This document shows positions 20,940 through 30,054 of a stretch of DNA of 64,000 bases, in pieces. Source of the DNA: Aliirhizobium wenxiniae (lineage in GTDB: Bacteria > Pseudomonadota > Alphaproteobacteria > Rhizobiales > Rhizobiaceae); contig NZ_JAEUAN010000003.1 of NCBI RefSeq assembly GCF_019511445.1, positions 1 through 64,000 of the forward strand, in the 5' to 3' direction. Position 1 is the first letter of the stretch; every line of letters starts with the position of its first letter. Below the pieces are notes generated by a model. That model was not told where the DNA came from. It saw nothing but the letters and a program-made list of their open reading frames with translations, and did not search any database. The position numbers and the translations under genes were made by a program.

Positions 20940-21716
20940 TCATATAGTTTCGGCCAGTGCCATTGCAAAGGTCAAAACACTGACCTCGGCCGCACCCGCC
21001 TTCTTCAAGGCCCGCGTGGCAGCCGAAACGGTCGCCCCTGTCGTATAGACATCATCAATGAGAACGATGCGCTTGCCCAACACATCGGCTTCATGCCCCG
21101 CGGCAACGGCAAAGGCCGCCCGGACATTGTCCTCTCGAGCGCGTGCCGTCAGCCCCACCTGCCGCTTCGTTCTCTTGGTCCTGACGAGAGTTGCCGGCAG
21201 ATAAGGCTTTCCCGTTCTCTTCGCCAGATGCCGGGCAAGCTCTGCGGATTGGTTGAATTTGCGCAGGACAAAGCGCGTCCTGTGCAGCGGCACCGGCAGG
21301 ATCGCATCGCAGCGATCGAGGCAGTCACGCCCTGCCCGCTCCATCCATCCCGCCATGATTGGCGCAAGGTCGCCCCGGTCCCTATATTTGAGCCCGTGAA
21401 CCATGTTGCGTGCAGCCCCGTCGAAAATGGTGGCAGCACGCAACCGGTCGAATGCAGGAGGATGCGCGATGGCCTGGGCGCAAAGCATGCCCGGCCCCGC
21501 ATCATAGGAGAAAGGCAGGCCGAGCACCTCGCAATAGGGCCGCTCGATAAACCGGATCTCGCGCCAGCAGGAGGCGCATACTGCCCCATGCCGCCCCGTA
21601 AGCGCGCCGCATCCGAGGCATACCGGTGGGTAGACGATATCGACGATCCGCCTCAGACAGACCGAAGCGGATCGGGCAAAGGTTTTCGCAAGGCTGTGGG
21701 CCAAATGCTCGGGCAT
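20940..21716 (-). CDS. comF: ComF-family phosphoribosyltransferase-like protein
   Basis: 258 residues. An N-terminal four-Cys zinc finger (C33, C36, C47, C50) is followed by a type I phosphoribosyltransferase domain with the PRPP loop RIVLIDDVYTTGATVSA. ComF proteins assist DNA uptake in naturally competent bacteria; in rhizobia the role is uncertain. No strong Shine-Dalgarno precedes ATG 21716. First gene of the leftward operon, divergent from the methyltransferase at 21773. Confidence 0.9.
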   Translation of the reverse strand: MPEHLAHSLAKTFARSASVCLRRIVDIVYPPVCLGCGALTGRHGAVCASCWREIRFIERPYCEVLGLPFSYDAGPGMLCAQAIAHPPAFDRLRAATIFDGAARNMVHGLKYRDRGDLAPIMAGWMERAGRDCLDRCDAILPVPLHRTRFVLRKFNQSAELARHLAKRTGKPYLPATLVRTKRTKRQVGLTARAREDNVRAAFAVAAGHEADVLGKRIVLIDDVYTTGATVSAATRALKKAGAAEVSVLTFAMALAETI

Positions 21717-21772
21717 GGACTTGACAATAAGCGATAGAACGAGCCTTAGCGAAGCATAATCGAGTGGTGGTG

Positions 21773-22645
21773 ATGGAATTTATCTTCGACGAAGAACTGC
21801 TGGCGAGCCGCCGTGAACGAGCCATGGCAAATCGCATCGACAAAGCAGATTTCCTGCTCAACCTTGCCGCAGGCGAAATGGCCGAGAGGCTCGCGGTCGT
21901 GGAGCGGCAGTTCCCGCTCGCCGTCGAACTGCATGGCGGAACCGGTATCGCCGCCCAAAAGGCGATGGCAACCGGCAAGATCGAGACCATCCAGCGCGCC
22001 GAAACCAGCGAGCGCTTCGCCAATGCCGGAGAACAATTTCTGTCGGCGGCCCTCGATGACGTGCCGGTCGAGCCGGTATCGGTCAATCTCGTGCTTTCCC
22101 CGATGGCGCTGCATGTGGTCAACGACCTGCCGGGCACGCTGGTGCGCATCCGCCGCGCACTCAAACCTGACGGCCTCTTCCTCGCAGCCATTCCGGGTGC
22201 CGGAACACTTGCCGAACTGCGCGACGTCCTGCTTGCAGCCGAAGCCGAATTGACAGGCGGCGCAAGCCCCCGCGTCATTCCGTTTGCCGATGTGCGTGAT
22301 ATCGGCGGACTGCTCCAGCGGGCGGGTTTCGCCCTGCCGGTCGTGGATGCCGAGACCTATACGGTGCGTTATGACAGCCTGTTCCCGCTGATGCGCGACC
22401 TGCGCGCCATGGGCATGGCCAACCCCTTGAAGGGCCGCAGCCGCAAGCCGTTGGGTCGATCATTTTTCCTGAGAGCCGCGGAAATCTATGCCGAGCGTTA
22501 TTCGGATCCCGATGGCCGCATCAGGGCGACCTTCTCGATCATCTACGTCTCGGGCTGGGCGCCTCACGAAAGCCAGCAGCAGCCGCTGAAACCCGGCTCT
22601 GCCAAGGTCCGCCTCGCCGACGCCCTGAAAAATCTGGAGGATTAA
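21773..22645 (+). CDS. Class I SAM-dependent methyltransferase (NDUFAF5/BioC-like)
   Basis: 290 residues starting MEFIFDEELLASRRERA. The usual LDLGCGTG motif is degenerate (VELHGGTGIAAQK), but the VNLVLSPMALHVVNDLPGTL and RRALKPDGLFLAAIPG motifs of the Rossmann methyltransferase fold are clear. This architecture is shared with mitochondrial NDUFAF5 and rhizobial homologues. An arginine-hydroxylase or complex I assembly role is only an inference. Three GTG codons precede ATG 21773 in frame; ATG is taken as start. Confidence 0.85.
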   Translation: MEFIFDEELLASRRERAMANRIDKADFLLNLAAGEMAERLAVVERQFPLAVELHGGTGIAAQKAMATGKIETIQRAETSERFANAGEQFLSAALDDVPVEPVSVNLVLSPMALHVVNDLPGTLVRIRRALKPDGLFLAAIPGAGTLAELRDVLLAAEAELTGGASPRVIPFADVRDIGGLLQRAGFALPVVDAETYTVRYDSLFPLMRDLRAMGMANPLKGRSRKPLGRSFFLRAAEIYAERYSDPDGRIRATFSIIYVSGWAPHESQQQPLKPGSAKVRLADALKNLED

Positions 22646-22696
22646 CGCAGAAGCCGGCCTGGCGCCCGAACCGCGTTGCAGCCACTCGAAACCGTC

Positions 22697-22870
22697 TTAT
22701 CTGGCCGCGTTGGCGTAAGTGTTGGTGAGGTAGCCGAACATGTTGTTCATCGCGCCATAATAGGTGCCAAGTCCGGTCGCGAACGTCACACCGATAAGGG
22801 CGATAATCAAGCCATATTCGACGGCCGTCGCGCCACTCATATCCTTGAGAAAACTGCGGAAGAGGCGCAT
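22697..22870 (-). CDS. Flp/Fap-type IVb pilin
   Basis: 57 residues. A short charged leader (MRLFRSFLKDMSG) precedes the pilin hydrophobic segment ATAVEYGLIIALIGVTF, with Glu at position 5 of the mature part, the signature of Flp pilins processed by prepilin peptidase CpaA. The frame is open to 22939 but ATG 22870 has AAGGA upstream and gives the standard length. No cpa/tad assembly genes are in the window, so this is an orphan copy. Confidence 0.9.
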   Translation of the reverse strand: MRLFRSFLKDMSGATAVEYGLIIALIGVTFATGLGTYYGAMNNMFGYLTNTYANAAR

Positions 22871-22928
22871 CGGTCGTCCTTGGAATTTAACCGGTGAAAA
22901 AGTCCGTTCGATCATGCGCCGGAGCTGT

Positions 22929-23249
22929 TCAGCAATCACCGTCGGCTCCGTAACCCTGAACGATGCAAACCGAACCGGGCGTCTCTTGTAGAACGCTCCT
23001 GCGTATCGTGTAGTGCTTCGAGCCGCTTTCTGCGGGCTTGATGGAACCCGTCGTCAGCATGTCGAAGTCTTCCTGCACATGCGCAAGGCGCTTCTGGTCC
23101 GACCGCTCCGCCAGCATCGGCGTCACGATCAGCGACAGGGCAATCGCGGCGGTCCCGAAAAGCAGCGCAATATTCAGCGCTCCGGTCTTGCCGGACCTGT
23201 ACGTCGCCCGCTGGCGATTGCGCACAGTTTTCCAGAACTCGTCGTCCAT
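22929..23249 (-). CDS. Single-pass membrane hypothetical protein
   Basis: 106 residues. A basic N-terminus (FWKTVRNRQRATYRSGKTG) is followed by one membrane segment (about 24-46, ALNIALLFGTAAIALSLIVT) and a periplasmic tail with two Cys (C95 and the terminal C106). I recall similar rhizobial proteins but know no function. It lies 58 bp upstream of the Flp pilin gene in the same direction, so the two may be co-transcribed. Confidence 0.75.
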   Translation of the reverse strand: MDDEFWKTVRNRQRATYRSGKTGALNIALLFGTAAIALSLIVTPMLAERSDQKRLAHVQEDFDMLTTGSIKPAESGSKHYTIRRSVLQETPGSVCIVQGYGADGDC

Positions 23250-23352
23250 TGTCCCGAAGCCTCGTCAGATCATTACGTGCCTGGCCACAAAGATGCCAGA
23301 ATCCGTTGAACGAACTGTTAACGCGAGATAAATCCGACGGCTCTAATTTTAC

Positions 23353-23763
23353 CTAAAGAAGGTCTTGCAGGATCGGTATCAGCGGCTCATCGGCCGGCGG
23401 CATGGGATAATCGCGCAGCGCATTAGGCCTCACCCATTTGATCTGCTGCCCTTCGCGCCCAGTCGGAACGCCTTCGAACCGGCGACAGACATAGAGCGGC
23501 ATCAGCAGATGAAACGTCTCGTAGGTATGGCTGGCAAAGGTGAGCGGCGCTAGGCAGGCCACTTTCGTGGTGATCCCCAGTTCCTCGTGAAGCTCCCGCA
23601 CCAGCGTCTCTTCCGGCGTTTCCCCGGGCTCAACCTTGCCGCCCGGAAATTCCCACAGCCCCGCAAGCGACTTCCCCTCCGGCCGTTGCGCCAACAGGAT
23701 CCGGCCATCGGCATCGATCAGCGCGCAGGCCGAAACGAGAAGCAGTTTTCTCTGTTCGCTCAT
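23353..23763 (-). CDS. mutT: 8-oxo-dGTP diphosphatase MutT (Nudix)
   Basis: 136-residue Nudix hydrolase. The full box GX5EX7REUXEEXGU is present at residues 42-64. Its length and the LAQRPEGKSLAGLWEFPGG context fit MutT, which clears oxidised dGTP. It overlaps the upstream GNAT gene by 4 nt (ATGA). Last gene of the argJ-GNAT-mutT unit. Confidence 0.9.
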   Translation of the reverse strand: MSEQRKLLLVSACALIDADGRILLAQRPEGKSLAGLWEFPGGKVEPGETPEETLVRELHEELGITTKVACLAPLTFASHTYETFHLLMPLYVCRRFEGVPTGREGQQIKWVRPNALRDYPMPPADEPLIPILQDLL

Positions 23764-24539
23764 GATTTCCGCCAGTAACGATAGGAATAGGCTTTGGTGA
23801 AGCCGAACCGGTGATAGAGCGCGATCGCGGCCTCATTGGTCGCTTCGACCTGCAGCCAGGCGGTTCTCGCACCGCTGATCCGGGCCCAACGCAGTGCCGA
23901 GGACAGCATATCGGTCCCGACCCGCTCGCGGCGATGGGAAGGTGCAACGGCAAGCGACAGGATGCCCGCGAGATCGTTATCCTGGACACAAAGCACGGTC
24001 GCAACCGCACCATTACCTGGGTCCTGCTTCATGAAGAAACCGGATGTCGGCTTGATGGCGCTGAGGATTTCCGCAAGCGCCGGCTTCAACGCCGGATCGT
24101 CGCCTGCAACGGAAAGACAGGCGTCGGCAAAACGCCCGATATCATGGCTCGGCAGATAATCGAGCGTATCGGACAATTCCAGCCGGGAAAGGTCCACCGT
24201 CATGACATCCGCCGTCTCGAAGATCTCCCAGCCGGCACGTTCCAGATGCTCGATCATCACAGGCGGTGCGAGCGGCGTTTCCCGCAGAACAAGCGTCCTG
24301 CCATAATCCGCAAAACGCTTGGCAGCCTTGGTCAGCCTCAGATCGAGATCCCGATGATCGGACGGGTCGAGCGGCACGACACAATTGACCCGCTTGGACG
24401 GATGCCCGCCGGTCAGCCGCACTTGCCAGCTTCCGTCATAGACGACAGAAGCGGCAGGCCAAGCGCGAAAACCAACGGCTTCGAGCCTTCGGACCAACGG
24501 CAGATCGGGGGTAGCGGAAGATGCTGCCATTACCCGCAT
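23760..24539 (-). CDS. GNAT family N-acetyltransferase
   Basis: 259 residues. The C-terminal GNAT core shows the acetyl-CoA loop (SLAVAPSHRRERVGTDML) and motif B (NEAAIALYHRFGFTKAYSYRYW). The N-terminal half is a degenerate second GNAT-like region. ATG 24539 overlaps the argJ stop as TGATG, pointing to translational coupling; the open frame upstream to 24800 lies within argJ. The substrate is unknown; argJ context suggests but does not prove amino-acid metabolism. Confidence 0.85.
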   Translation of the reverse strand: MRVMAASSATPDLPLVRRLEAVGFRAWPAASVVYDGSWQVRLTGGHPSKRVNCVVPLDPSDHRDLDLRLTKAAKRFADYGRTLVLRETPLAPPVMIEHLERAGWEIFETADVMTVDLSRLELSDTLDYLPSHDIGRFADACLSVAGDDPALKPALAEILSAIKPTSGFFMKQDPGNGAVATVLCVQDNDLAGILSLAVAPSHRRERVGTDMLSSALRWARISGARTAWLQVEATNEAAIALYHRFGFTKAYSYRYWRKS

Positions 24540-25780
24540 CAGCTCCGGTAATCGCCGTTGATGGCGACATATTCCTTGGTCAGGTCGCAGGTCCAGACCG
24601 TCGCCTTGCCCGATCCGAGACCGAGTTCGACCTTCACCGGAATGTCCTGTTTCTTCATCACGGCAGATGCAGCGTCTTCCGAATAGGAGGGATCGCGCTC
24701 GCCATTGACGGCAACGCGGACATCGCCGAACCAGATCGCCAGCTTGTCGCGATCGGCAGCTTCGCCGGCCTTGCCGACAGCCATGACGATACGGCCCCAA
24801 TTGGCGTCTTCGCCAGCAGCCGCAGTCTTGACCAGCGGCGAATTGGCGATCGACAGCGCAATCGTCTTGGCAGCGGCATCGCTTTCCGCACCGGTGACGG
24901 TGATTTCAAGCATCTTGGTGGCGCCCTCGCCATCGCGGGCGACCTGGATCGCCAGGTCCTTCAGGAGCGCGTTGAGCGCCTCACGGAAGGAGGCGAGCGC
25001 CGGGTCATTGGCATCGGCAATCGTCTTCTGGCCGTCAGCAGCGGCAGCGCCCGTGGCAAACAGCATAAGCGTGTCGGAAGTCGATGTGTCGCTATCGACC
25101 GTCATCGAATTGAAGCTCGGCTCGACACCGGCCGACAGCATCGATTGGAGTGCCGCGGACGAAATATCAGCGTCGGTAACGACGAAGGAGAGCATCGTCG
25201 CCATGTCGGGCGCGATCATGCCGGCGCCCTTGGCGATCCCGTTGATCGTCACCGTCACGTCGCCGATCTCGGCGGTGCGGGTCGCAACCTTGGGATAGGT
25301 ATCCGTCGTCATGATCGCCTTGGCGGCTTCCTGCCAGAAATCGCCGGTCGCGGTCTTGTTCATGTCGCCCAGAACGCCGGCAAACTTGGTGGCGTCGAGC
25401 GGCTCACCGATGACGCCGGTGGAGGCGAGATAAATCTCGTTCTCGCCGCAGCCGACAGCCTCGGATGCGGACTTCGCCGTCAGCGCCGTCGCAGCCTTGC
25501 CCTTGATGCCGGTGAAAGCGTTCGCATTGCCCGAATTGACCACCACTGCACGGGCAACGCCATGCGAAAGGTTCGAGCGGCAGAAATCGACCGGAGCGGA
25601 AGGGCACTTGGACTTGGTGAACACGCCGGCAACCGCCGCAGGCTTGTCGAAAACCATCAGCAGCACATCGGTGCGGCCCTTGTACTTGATGCCGGCAGCA
25701 GCCGTCGCCATCCGCACACCGCGGACTTCAGGCATTTCAGGATAGGATTTCGGTGCGAGCGGGGAGATGGAAGCGGACAT
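24539..25780 (-). CDS. argJ: Bifunctional glutamate N-acetyltransferase / amino-acid acetyltransferase ArgJ
   Basis: 413 residues. It recycles the acetyl group from N-acetylornithine to glutamate in arginine synthesis. The self-cleavage site is A194|T195 in [13 protein letters not shown], generating alpha and beta chains with Thr195 as nucleophile. The frame extends upstream to 25855, but ATG 25780 ([15 protein letters not shown]) fits homologues. First gene of argJ-GNAT-mutT, with a MITE-like repeat between it and the PpiC gene. The pathway partner argH is at 45670. Confidence 0.96.
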   Translation of the reverse strand: MSASISPLAPKSYPEMPEVRGVRMATAAAGIKYKGRTDVLLMVFDKPAAVAGVFTKSKCPSAPVDFCRSNLSHGVARAVVVNSGNANAFTGIKGKAATALTAKSASEAVGCGENEIYLASTGVIGEPLDATKFAGVLGDMNKTATGDFWQEAAKAIMTTDTYPKVATRTAEIGDVTVTINGIAKGAGMIAPDMATMLSFVVTDADISSAALQSMLSAGVEPSFNSMTVDSDTSTSDTLMLFATGAAAADGQKTIADANDPALASFREALNALLKDLAIQVARDGEGATKMLEITVTGAESDAAAKTIALSIANSPLVKTAAAGEDANWGRIVMAVGKAGEAADRDKLAIWFGDVRVAVNGERDPSYSEDAASAVMKKQDIPVKVELGLGSGKATVWTCDLTKEYVAINGDYRS

Positions 25781-25841
25781 GTGACGGGACCTGGCTGATA
25801 AGTGTGGTCGGGCAATCGTTGGCGGCGTGTGATGACGCGAT

Positions 25842-26020
25842 CCCCTCACCAACAAACTCTAAGACTTAGCCTATGGCCAAGATCTTGATTTTGTAACCTC
25901 TCCCACAAGGGGAGAGGTAGGGCGCCGAGCTCGCGGCATCGGTATCTCTCCCCTTGTGGGAGAGAAAGCAATTTCGAAATCTTGAGCCGCAGCTAAGTTT
26001 CTGAAATTGCAAGTGAGGGG
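25842..26020. repeat. MITE-like palindromic repeat, copy 1 (179 bp)
   Basis: Bounded by CCCCTCAC and GTGAGGGG. The outer 29 bp form imperfect terminal inverted repeats. The centre carries CTCTCCCCTTGTGGGAGAG-type palindromes on both sides. A second copy, mostly identical, lies at 51545-51721. No clear target-site duplication. It sits between the PpiC gene (upstream, stop 26048) and argJ, both leftward. It resembles the rhizobial intergenic mosaic type of element. Confidence 0.85.
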
Positions 26021-26047
26021 GCCGATGCCCCCTCCTTCAGTTCACTA

Positions 26048-26944
26048 TCAGGGCTTTGCGGCCGGCGCTTCGACCGGGGCGGCAGCATCGCCAGCGCCGT
26101 CCTGCATCTTGCCGACTTCCTCATAACCCTTCTTCAGGGCTTCGTCGGTGATCTCGACCTTCTGCTCATCCTTGGCCTTCTGAAGGATGGCGACATACTT
26201 GTCGCGCATGACGAGCTGCTTCACCTGATCCTGAACCTGTTCCAGAGCCGGCGGCGGTGCGTCGCGCTTGTCTTCGACCTTGATGACGTGGAAACCGAAC
26301 TGGGTCTTCACCGGGGTCTTGGTATAAGCACCCTTTTCGAGACCGAAAGCGGCTTCTTCGAATTCCGGCACCATGCGACCCGGACCGAACCAGCCGAGAT
26401 CGCCACCGTCATCCTTGTTGCTGTCCTGGCTCTTTTCCTTGGCGATCGCAGCAAAATCTTCGCCCTTGTCGAGCTGTGCGATGATCGCCTTGGCTTCATC
26501 CTCGGTCTTCACCAGGATATGGGCGGCCTTGACTTCTTCCTGCTTCGGAAGGGCAGCAATTTCCTTGTCGTAGCGAGCCTTGACCTCTTCATCGGTCGTC
26601 GCTTCGACGACGTGCTTGCGGAAAAAGGCGTTGTGCAATTCGCGATCGCCGATATAGGCCATGCGCTTCTTGAAGTCGTCGGTCTTGTCGACGCCTTCGG
26701 CAAGTGCGCCGCTGGCGAGCAGCTTTACGTCGATCGCACCCGAAAGGGCCGCGACCTTCTTCTGCTCGTCCGGCAACTGGGCCAGCTGCGGGTCGAGGTT
26801 CTGGACCGCAAGATCAAGTTCCGACTGAGTGATTTCGAGCGTGCCGACCTTGGCGACGACCTTGTCTTCCTGCGCGAATGCAGGAGCCTGGAACGAAATC
26901 GCAGCAGCGATTGCCGCGGTTACGAGAAGTTTGTGGCGCAACAT
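26048..26944 (-). CDS. PpiC-type peptidyl-prolyl isomerase (SurA/PrsA-like)
   Basis: 298 residues. A signal peptide (about 1-24, ending APAFA) is followed by a helical SurA-N-like region and one parvulin domain (about 136-227) with KAAHILVKTEDEAK, GGDLGWFGPGRMVPEFEEAA and FGFHVIKVEDKR. It would act in the periplasm as a folding catalyst for secreted proteins. The tail is Ala/Pro-rich. It is divergent from secA (gap 245 bp), a grouping of export and folding functions. Confidence 0.93.
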   Translation of the reverse strand: MLRHKLLVTAAIAAAISFQAPAFAQEDKVVAKVGTLEITQSELDLAVQNLDPQLAQLPDEQKKVAALSGAIDVKLLASGALAEGVDKTDDFKKRMAYIGDRELHNAFFRKHVVEATTDEEVKARYDKEIAALPKQEEVKAAHILVKTEDEAKAIIAQLDKGEDFAAIAKEKSQDSNKDDGGDLGWFGPGRMVPEFEEAAFGLEKGAYTKTPVKTQFGFHVIKVEDKRDAPPPALEQVQDQVKQLVMRDKYVAILQKAKDEQKVEITDEALKKGYEEVGKMQDGAGDAAAPVEAPAAKP

Positions 26945-27189
26945 AAGTTACCTTTCGCATGGATGCCGGTCTCAAGGGTTTGGATCCGGCCTGAATCCTT
27001 CACAAACACCGGAATGTGGCCATAGTGTATCGGCCGCAACCGTTGACATAATTCGGACCCCCTCTTATCTGTCACGCAACTTGGCGTCCAGAAGAGTTTC
27101 CGGGCGTTGCGGGACAATTTGCCGGCATTGGAAGCAACCTTTTTCCGACCTGCAATCCCATGGCACTGAGATCAGAAAGGACCATTCGC

Positions 27190-29901
27190 ATGGTCAGCTT
27201 CGGCGGCATCGCCCGCAAACTGTTCGGTTCGGCTAACGACCGCCGTGTACGCGGCTACAAGCCGACCCTCGCCAAGATCAATGCCATCGAGGAAGCGACC
27301 AAGGCACTGACCGATGAGCAACTCGCCCATAAGACGGTCGAGTTCCGTCAGATGCTGGCGGATGGCAAGACGCTTGATGACATCATGATCCCGGCCTTTG
27401 CCGTGGCGCGGGAAGCGTCCCGCCGCGTGCTCGGCATGCGCCCCTTCGACGTGCAGCTCACCGGCGGCATGATCCTGCATGACGGCGCGATCGCCGAAAT
27501 GAAGACAGGTGAAGGCAAGACGCTGGTCGGCACCCTGCCGGTCTACCTCAACGCCCTTTCGGGCAAGGGCGTGCATGTCGTTACCGTCAACGACTACCTC
27601 GCCCAGCGCGACGCCGGCATCATGAGCCGTCTTTACAGCTTCCTCGGCCTGTCGACCGGCGTCATCGTCCACGGTCTCGACGACGAGCAGCGCCGTGCGG
27701 CCTATGCCTGCGACATCACCTACGCGACGAATAACGAACTCGGCTTCGATTATCTGCGCGACAACATGAAATACGAGCGCGGCCAGATGGTTCAGCGCGG
27801 CCACAACTACGCGATCGTCGACGAAGTGGACTCGATCCTTGTCGACGAAGCGCGCACGCCGCTGATCATCTCCGGCCCGCTGGACGACCGTTCTGACCTC
27901 TACACGACGATCGATACCTATATCCCGCTTCTCTCCGAAGAAGATTACGAGATCGACGAGAAGCAGCGGTCGGCCAACTTCTCCGAAGTCGGCACCGAAA
28001 AGCTCGAAAACCTGCTGCGTCAGGCCGGTCTCCTGAAGGGCGAATCGCTCTACGACGTCGAGAATGTCGCGATCGTCCACCACATCAACAACGCGCTGAA
28101 GGCCCACAAGCTCTTCACCCGCGACAAGGACTATATCGTCCGCAACGACGAAATCGTCATCATCGACGAATTCACCGGTCGCATGATGCCGGGCCGCCGC
28201 TTCTCGGAAGGCCAGCACCAGGCGCTGGAAGCCAAGGAAAAGGTGACGATCCAGCCGGAGAACCAGACACTCTCCTCGATCACCTTCCAGAACTATTTCC
28301 GCATGTATTCCAAGCTTGCCGGCATGACCGGTACGGCGCAGACGGAAGCTGAAGAATTCGGCAACATCTACAAGCTCGAAGTCATCGAAGTCCCGACCAA
28401 CCTGCCGATCGCCCGTATCGACGAGGACGACGAGGTCTACCGGACGTTCGAGGAAAAGTTCAAGGCGATCATCGTCGAGATCAAGGCCGCCCACGATCGC
28501 AACCAGCCGGTTCTCGTCGGCACCACCTCGATCGAAAAATCCGAACTTCTGGCCACCATGCTGCGCCAGTCCGGCTTCGAAAAGTTCAACGTTCTGAACG
28601 CCCGTTACCACGAGCAGGAAGCCTATATCGTTTCCCAGGCAGGTGTTCCGGGCGCCGTGACGATCGCCACCAACATGGCCGGCCGCGGTACCGACATCCA
28701 GCTCGGCGGCAATGTCGACATGCGTCTTGAGCGCGAACTCGAAGGTATCGAGGACGAAGCCGAGCGCAATGCCAAGGAAGCGGCCATCCGCGCCGAGATC
28801 AAGGAACTCAAGGTCAAGGCTCTGGAAGCCGGCGGTCTCTACGTCATCGCCACCGAGCGCCACGAAAGCCGCCGTATCGACAACCAGCTGCGCGGCCGTT
28901 CCGGCCGTCAGGGTGACCCCGGCCGTTCGAAATTCTTCCTGTCGCTGCAGGACGACCTGATGCGCATCTTCGGCTCCGACCGCATGGACGGCATGCTGCA
29001 GAAGCTGGGCCTGAAGGAAGGCGAGGCGATCGTCCATCCGTGGATCAACAAGGCGGTCGAACGCGCCCAGAAGAAGGTCGAAGCCCGTAACTTCGACATC
29101 CGCAAGAACCTCCTGAAATATGACGACGTCACCAACGACCAGCGCAAGGTGATCTTCGAGCAGCGCATCGAGATGATGGACGCCGAAGACGTGTCCGAAA
29201 CCATCGAGGACATGCGCAACGAAGTCATCGAGGTCATGGTCGCCAAGCACATCCCCGAGCGCGCCTATGCCGAACAGTGGGATGCGCCCGGCCTGCACCA
29301 GGATGTCCAGCGCCTGCTCAATCTCGATCTTCCGGTCGAGGACTGGGTCAAGGAAGAAGGCATCGGCGAGGACGACATCCGCGAGCGCATCACCGAGGCT
29401 GCGGAAGCAGCCGTCAAGGATCGCCGCGAACGCTTCGGCAACGAGGTGATGAACTATGTCGAGCGCTCGATCGTGCTGCAGACTCTCGATCACCTGTGGC
29501 GCGAGCATATCGTCAATCTCGACCATCTGCGCTCGGTCATCGGTTTCCGCGGTTACGCCCAGCGCGATCCGCTGCAGGAATACAAGGCCGAAGCCTTCGA
29601 ACTCTTCCAGGCGCTGCTGGCCAACCTGCGCGAAGCCGTCACCGCCCAGATGATGCGTGTCGAGCTGATGCAGACCCCGGAGCCGCCGGTTCCGCCGCAG
29701 ACCTATGAAGAGCATCACCTCGATCCGATGACCGGCGAAAACCAGGTTACCGGCCGCGACGACGAAAACTTCATCGCCGCTCCCGAAGACCGCCGTCCGG
29801 AAGATCAGTCCACCTGGGGCAAGATCGGCCGCAACGAGGCCTGCCCCTGCGGTTCCGGCAAGAAATACAAGCATTGCCACGGCGCCTTCGAACAGGCCTG
29901 A
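27190..29901 (+). CDS. secA: Preprotein translocase ATPase SecA
   Basis: 903-residue motor of the general secretion pathway, pushing precursors through SecYEG. Walker A is in [16 protein letters not shown], and helicase motifs include [15 protein letters not shown] and [12 protein letters not shown]. The C-terminal zinc-binding tail [13 protein letters not shown], which binds SecB and lipids, is intact. The start ATG 27190 ([13 protein letters not shown]) has AAAGGA upstream; the frame opens slightly earlier at 27160. Confidence 0.98.
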   Translation: MVSFGGIARKLFGSANDRRVRGYKPTLAKINAIEEATKALTDEQLAHKTVEFRQMLADGKTLDDIMIPAFAVAREASRRVLGMRPFDVQLTGGMILHDGAIAEMKTGEGKTLVGTLPVYLNALSGKGVHVVTVNDYLAQRDAGIMSRLYSFLGLSTGVIVHGLDDEQRRAAYACDITYATNNELGFDYLRDNMKYERGQMVQRGHNYAIVDEVDSILVDEARTPLIISGPLDDRSDLYTTIDTYIPLLSEEDYEIDEKQRSANFSEVGTEKLENLLRQAGLLKGESLYDVENVAIVHHINNALKAHKLFTRDKDYIVRNDEIVIIDEFTGRMMPGRRFSEGQHQALEAKEKVTIQPENQTLSSITFQNYFRMYSKLAGMTGTAQTEAEEFGNIYKLEVIEVPTNLPIARIDEDDEVYRTFEEKFKAIIVEIKAAHDRNQPVLVGTTSIEKSELLATMLRQSGFEKFNVLNARYHEQEAYIVSQAGVPGAVTIATNMAGRGTDIQLGGNVDMRLERELEGIEDEAERNAKEAAIRAEIKELKVKALEAGGLYVIATERHESRRIDNQLRGRSGRQGDPGRSKFFLSLQDDLMRIFGSDRMDGMLQKLGLKEGEAIVHPWINKAVERAQKKVEARNFDIRKNLLKYDDVTNDQRKVIFEQRIEMMDAEDVSETIEDMRNEVIEVMVAKHIPERAYAEQWDAPGLHQDVQRLLNLDLPVEDWVKEEGIGEDDIRERITEAAEAAVKDRRERFGNEVMNYVERSIVLQTLDHLWREHIVNLDHLRSVIGFRGYAQRDPLQEYKAEAFELFQALLANLREAVTAQMMRVELMQTPEPPVPPQTYEEHHLDPMTGENQVTGRDDENFIAAPEDRRPEDQSTWGKIGRNEACPCGSGKKYKHCHGAFEQA

Positions 29902-29922
29902 GGCTTAAACAACAGTGATATA

Positions 29923-29950
29923 AACGCCGCCCAACGGGCGGCGTTCTGCT
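29923..29950 (+). terminator. Rho-independent terminator of secA
   Basis: A 10-bp perfect stem (29923-29932 with 29936-29945) with a 3-nt loop, then CTGCTTTTC, 22 nt after the secA stop. Confidence 0.75.
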
Positions 29951-30054
29951 TTTCAGAGCGGCCGTAGCCACAAGCCTACCGGCACCGCCAACCGTTTCTT
30001 AACCGTGACCTGCCATTCTTTTCACCAGTATTTGTCAGGCGTAACGAGTATCGC

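Noticed and set aside
19983-21737. Plus-strand open frame of 584 codons
   Set aside because: Antisense to the nitrilase, grxC and comF genes; composition is a shadow.
27172-29880. Minus-strand open frame of 902 codons
   Set aside because: Exactly antisense to secA; no recognisable motif and a very biased residue content.
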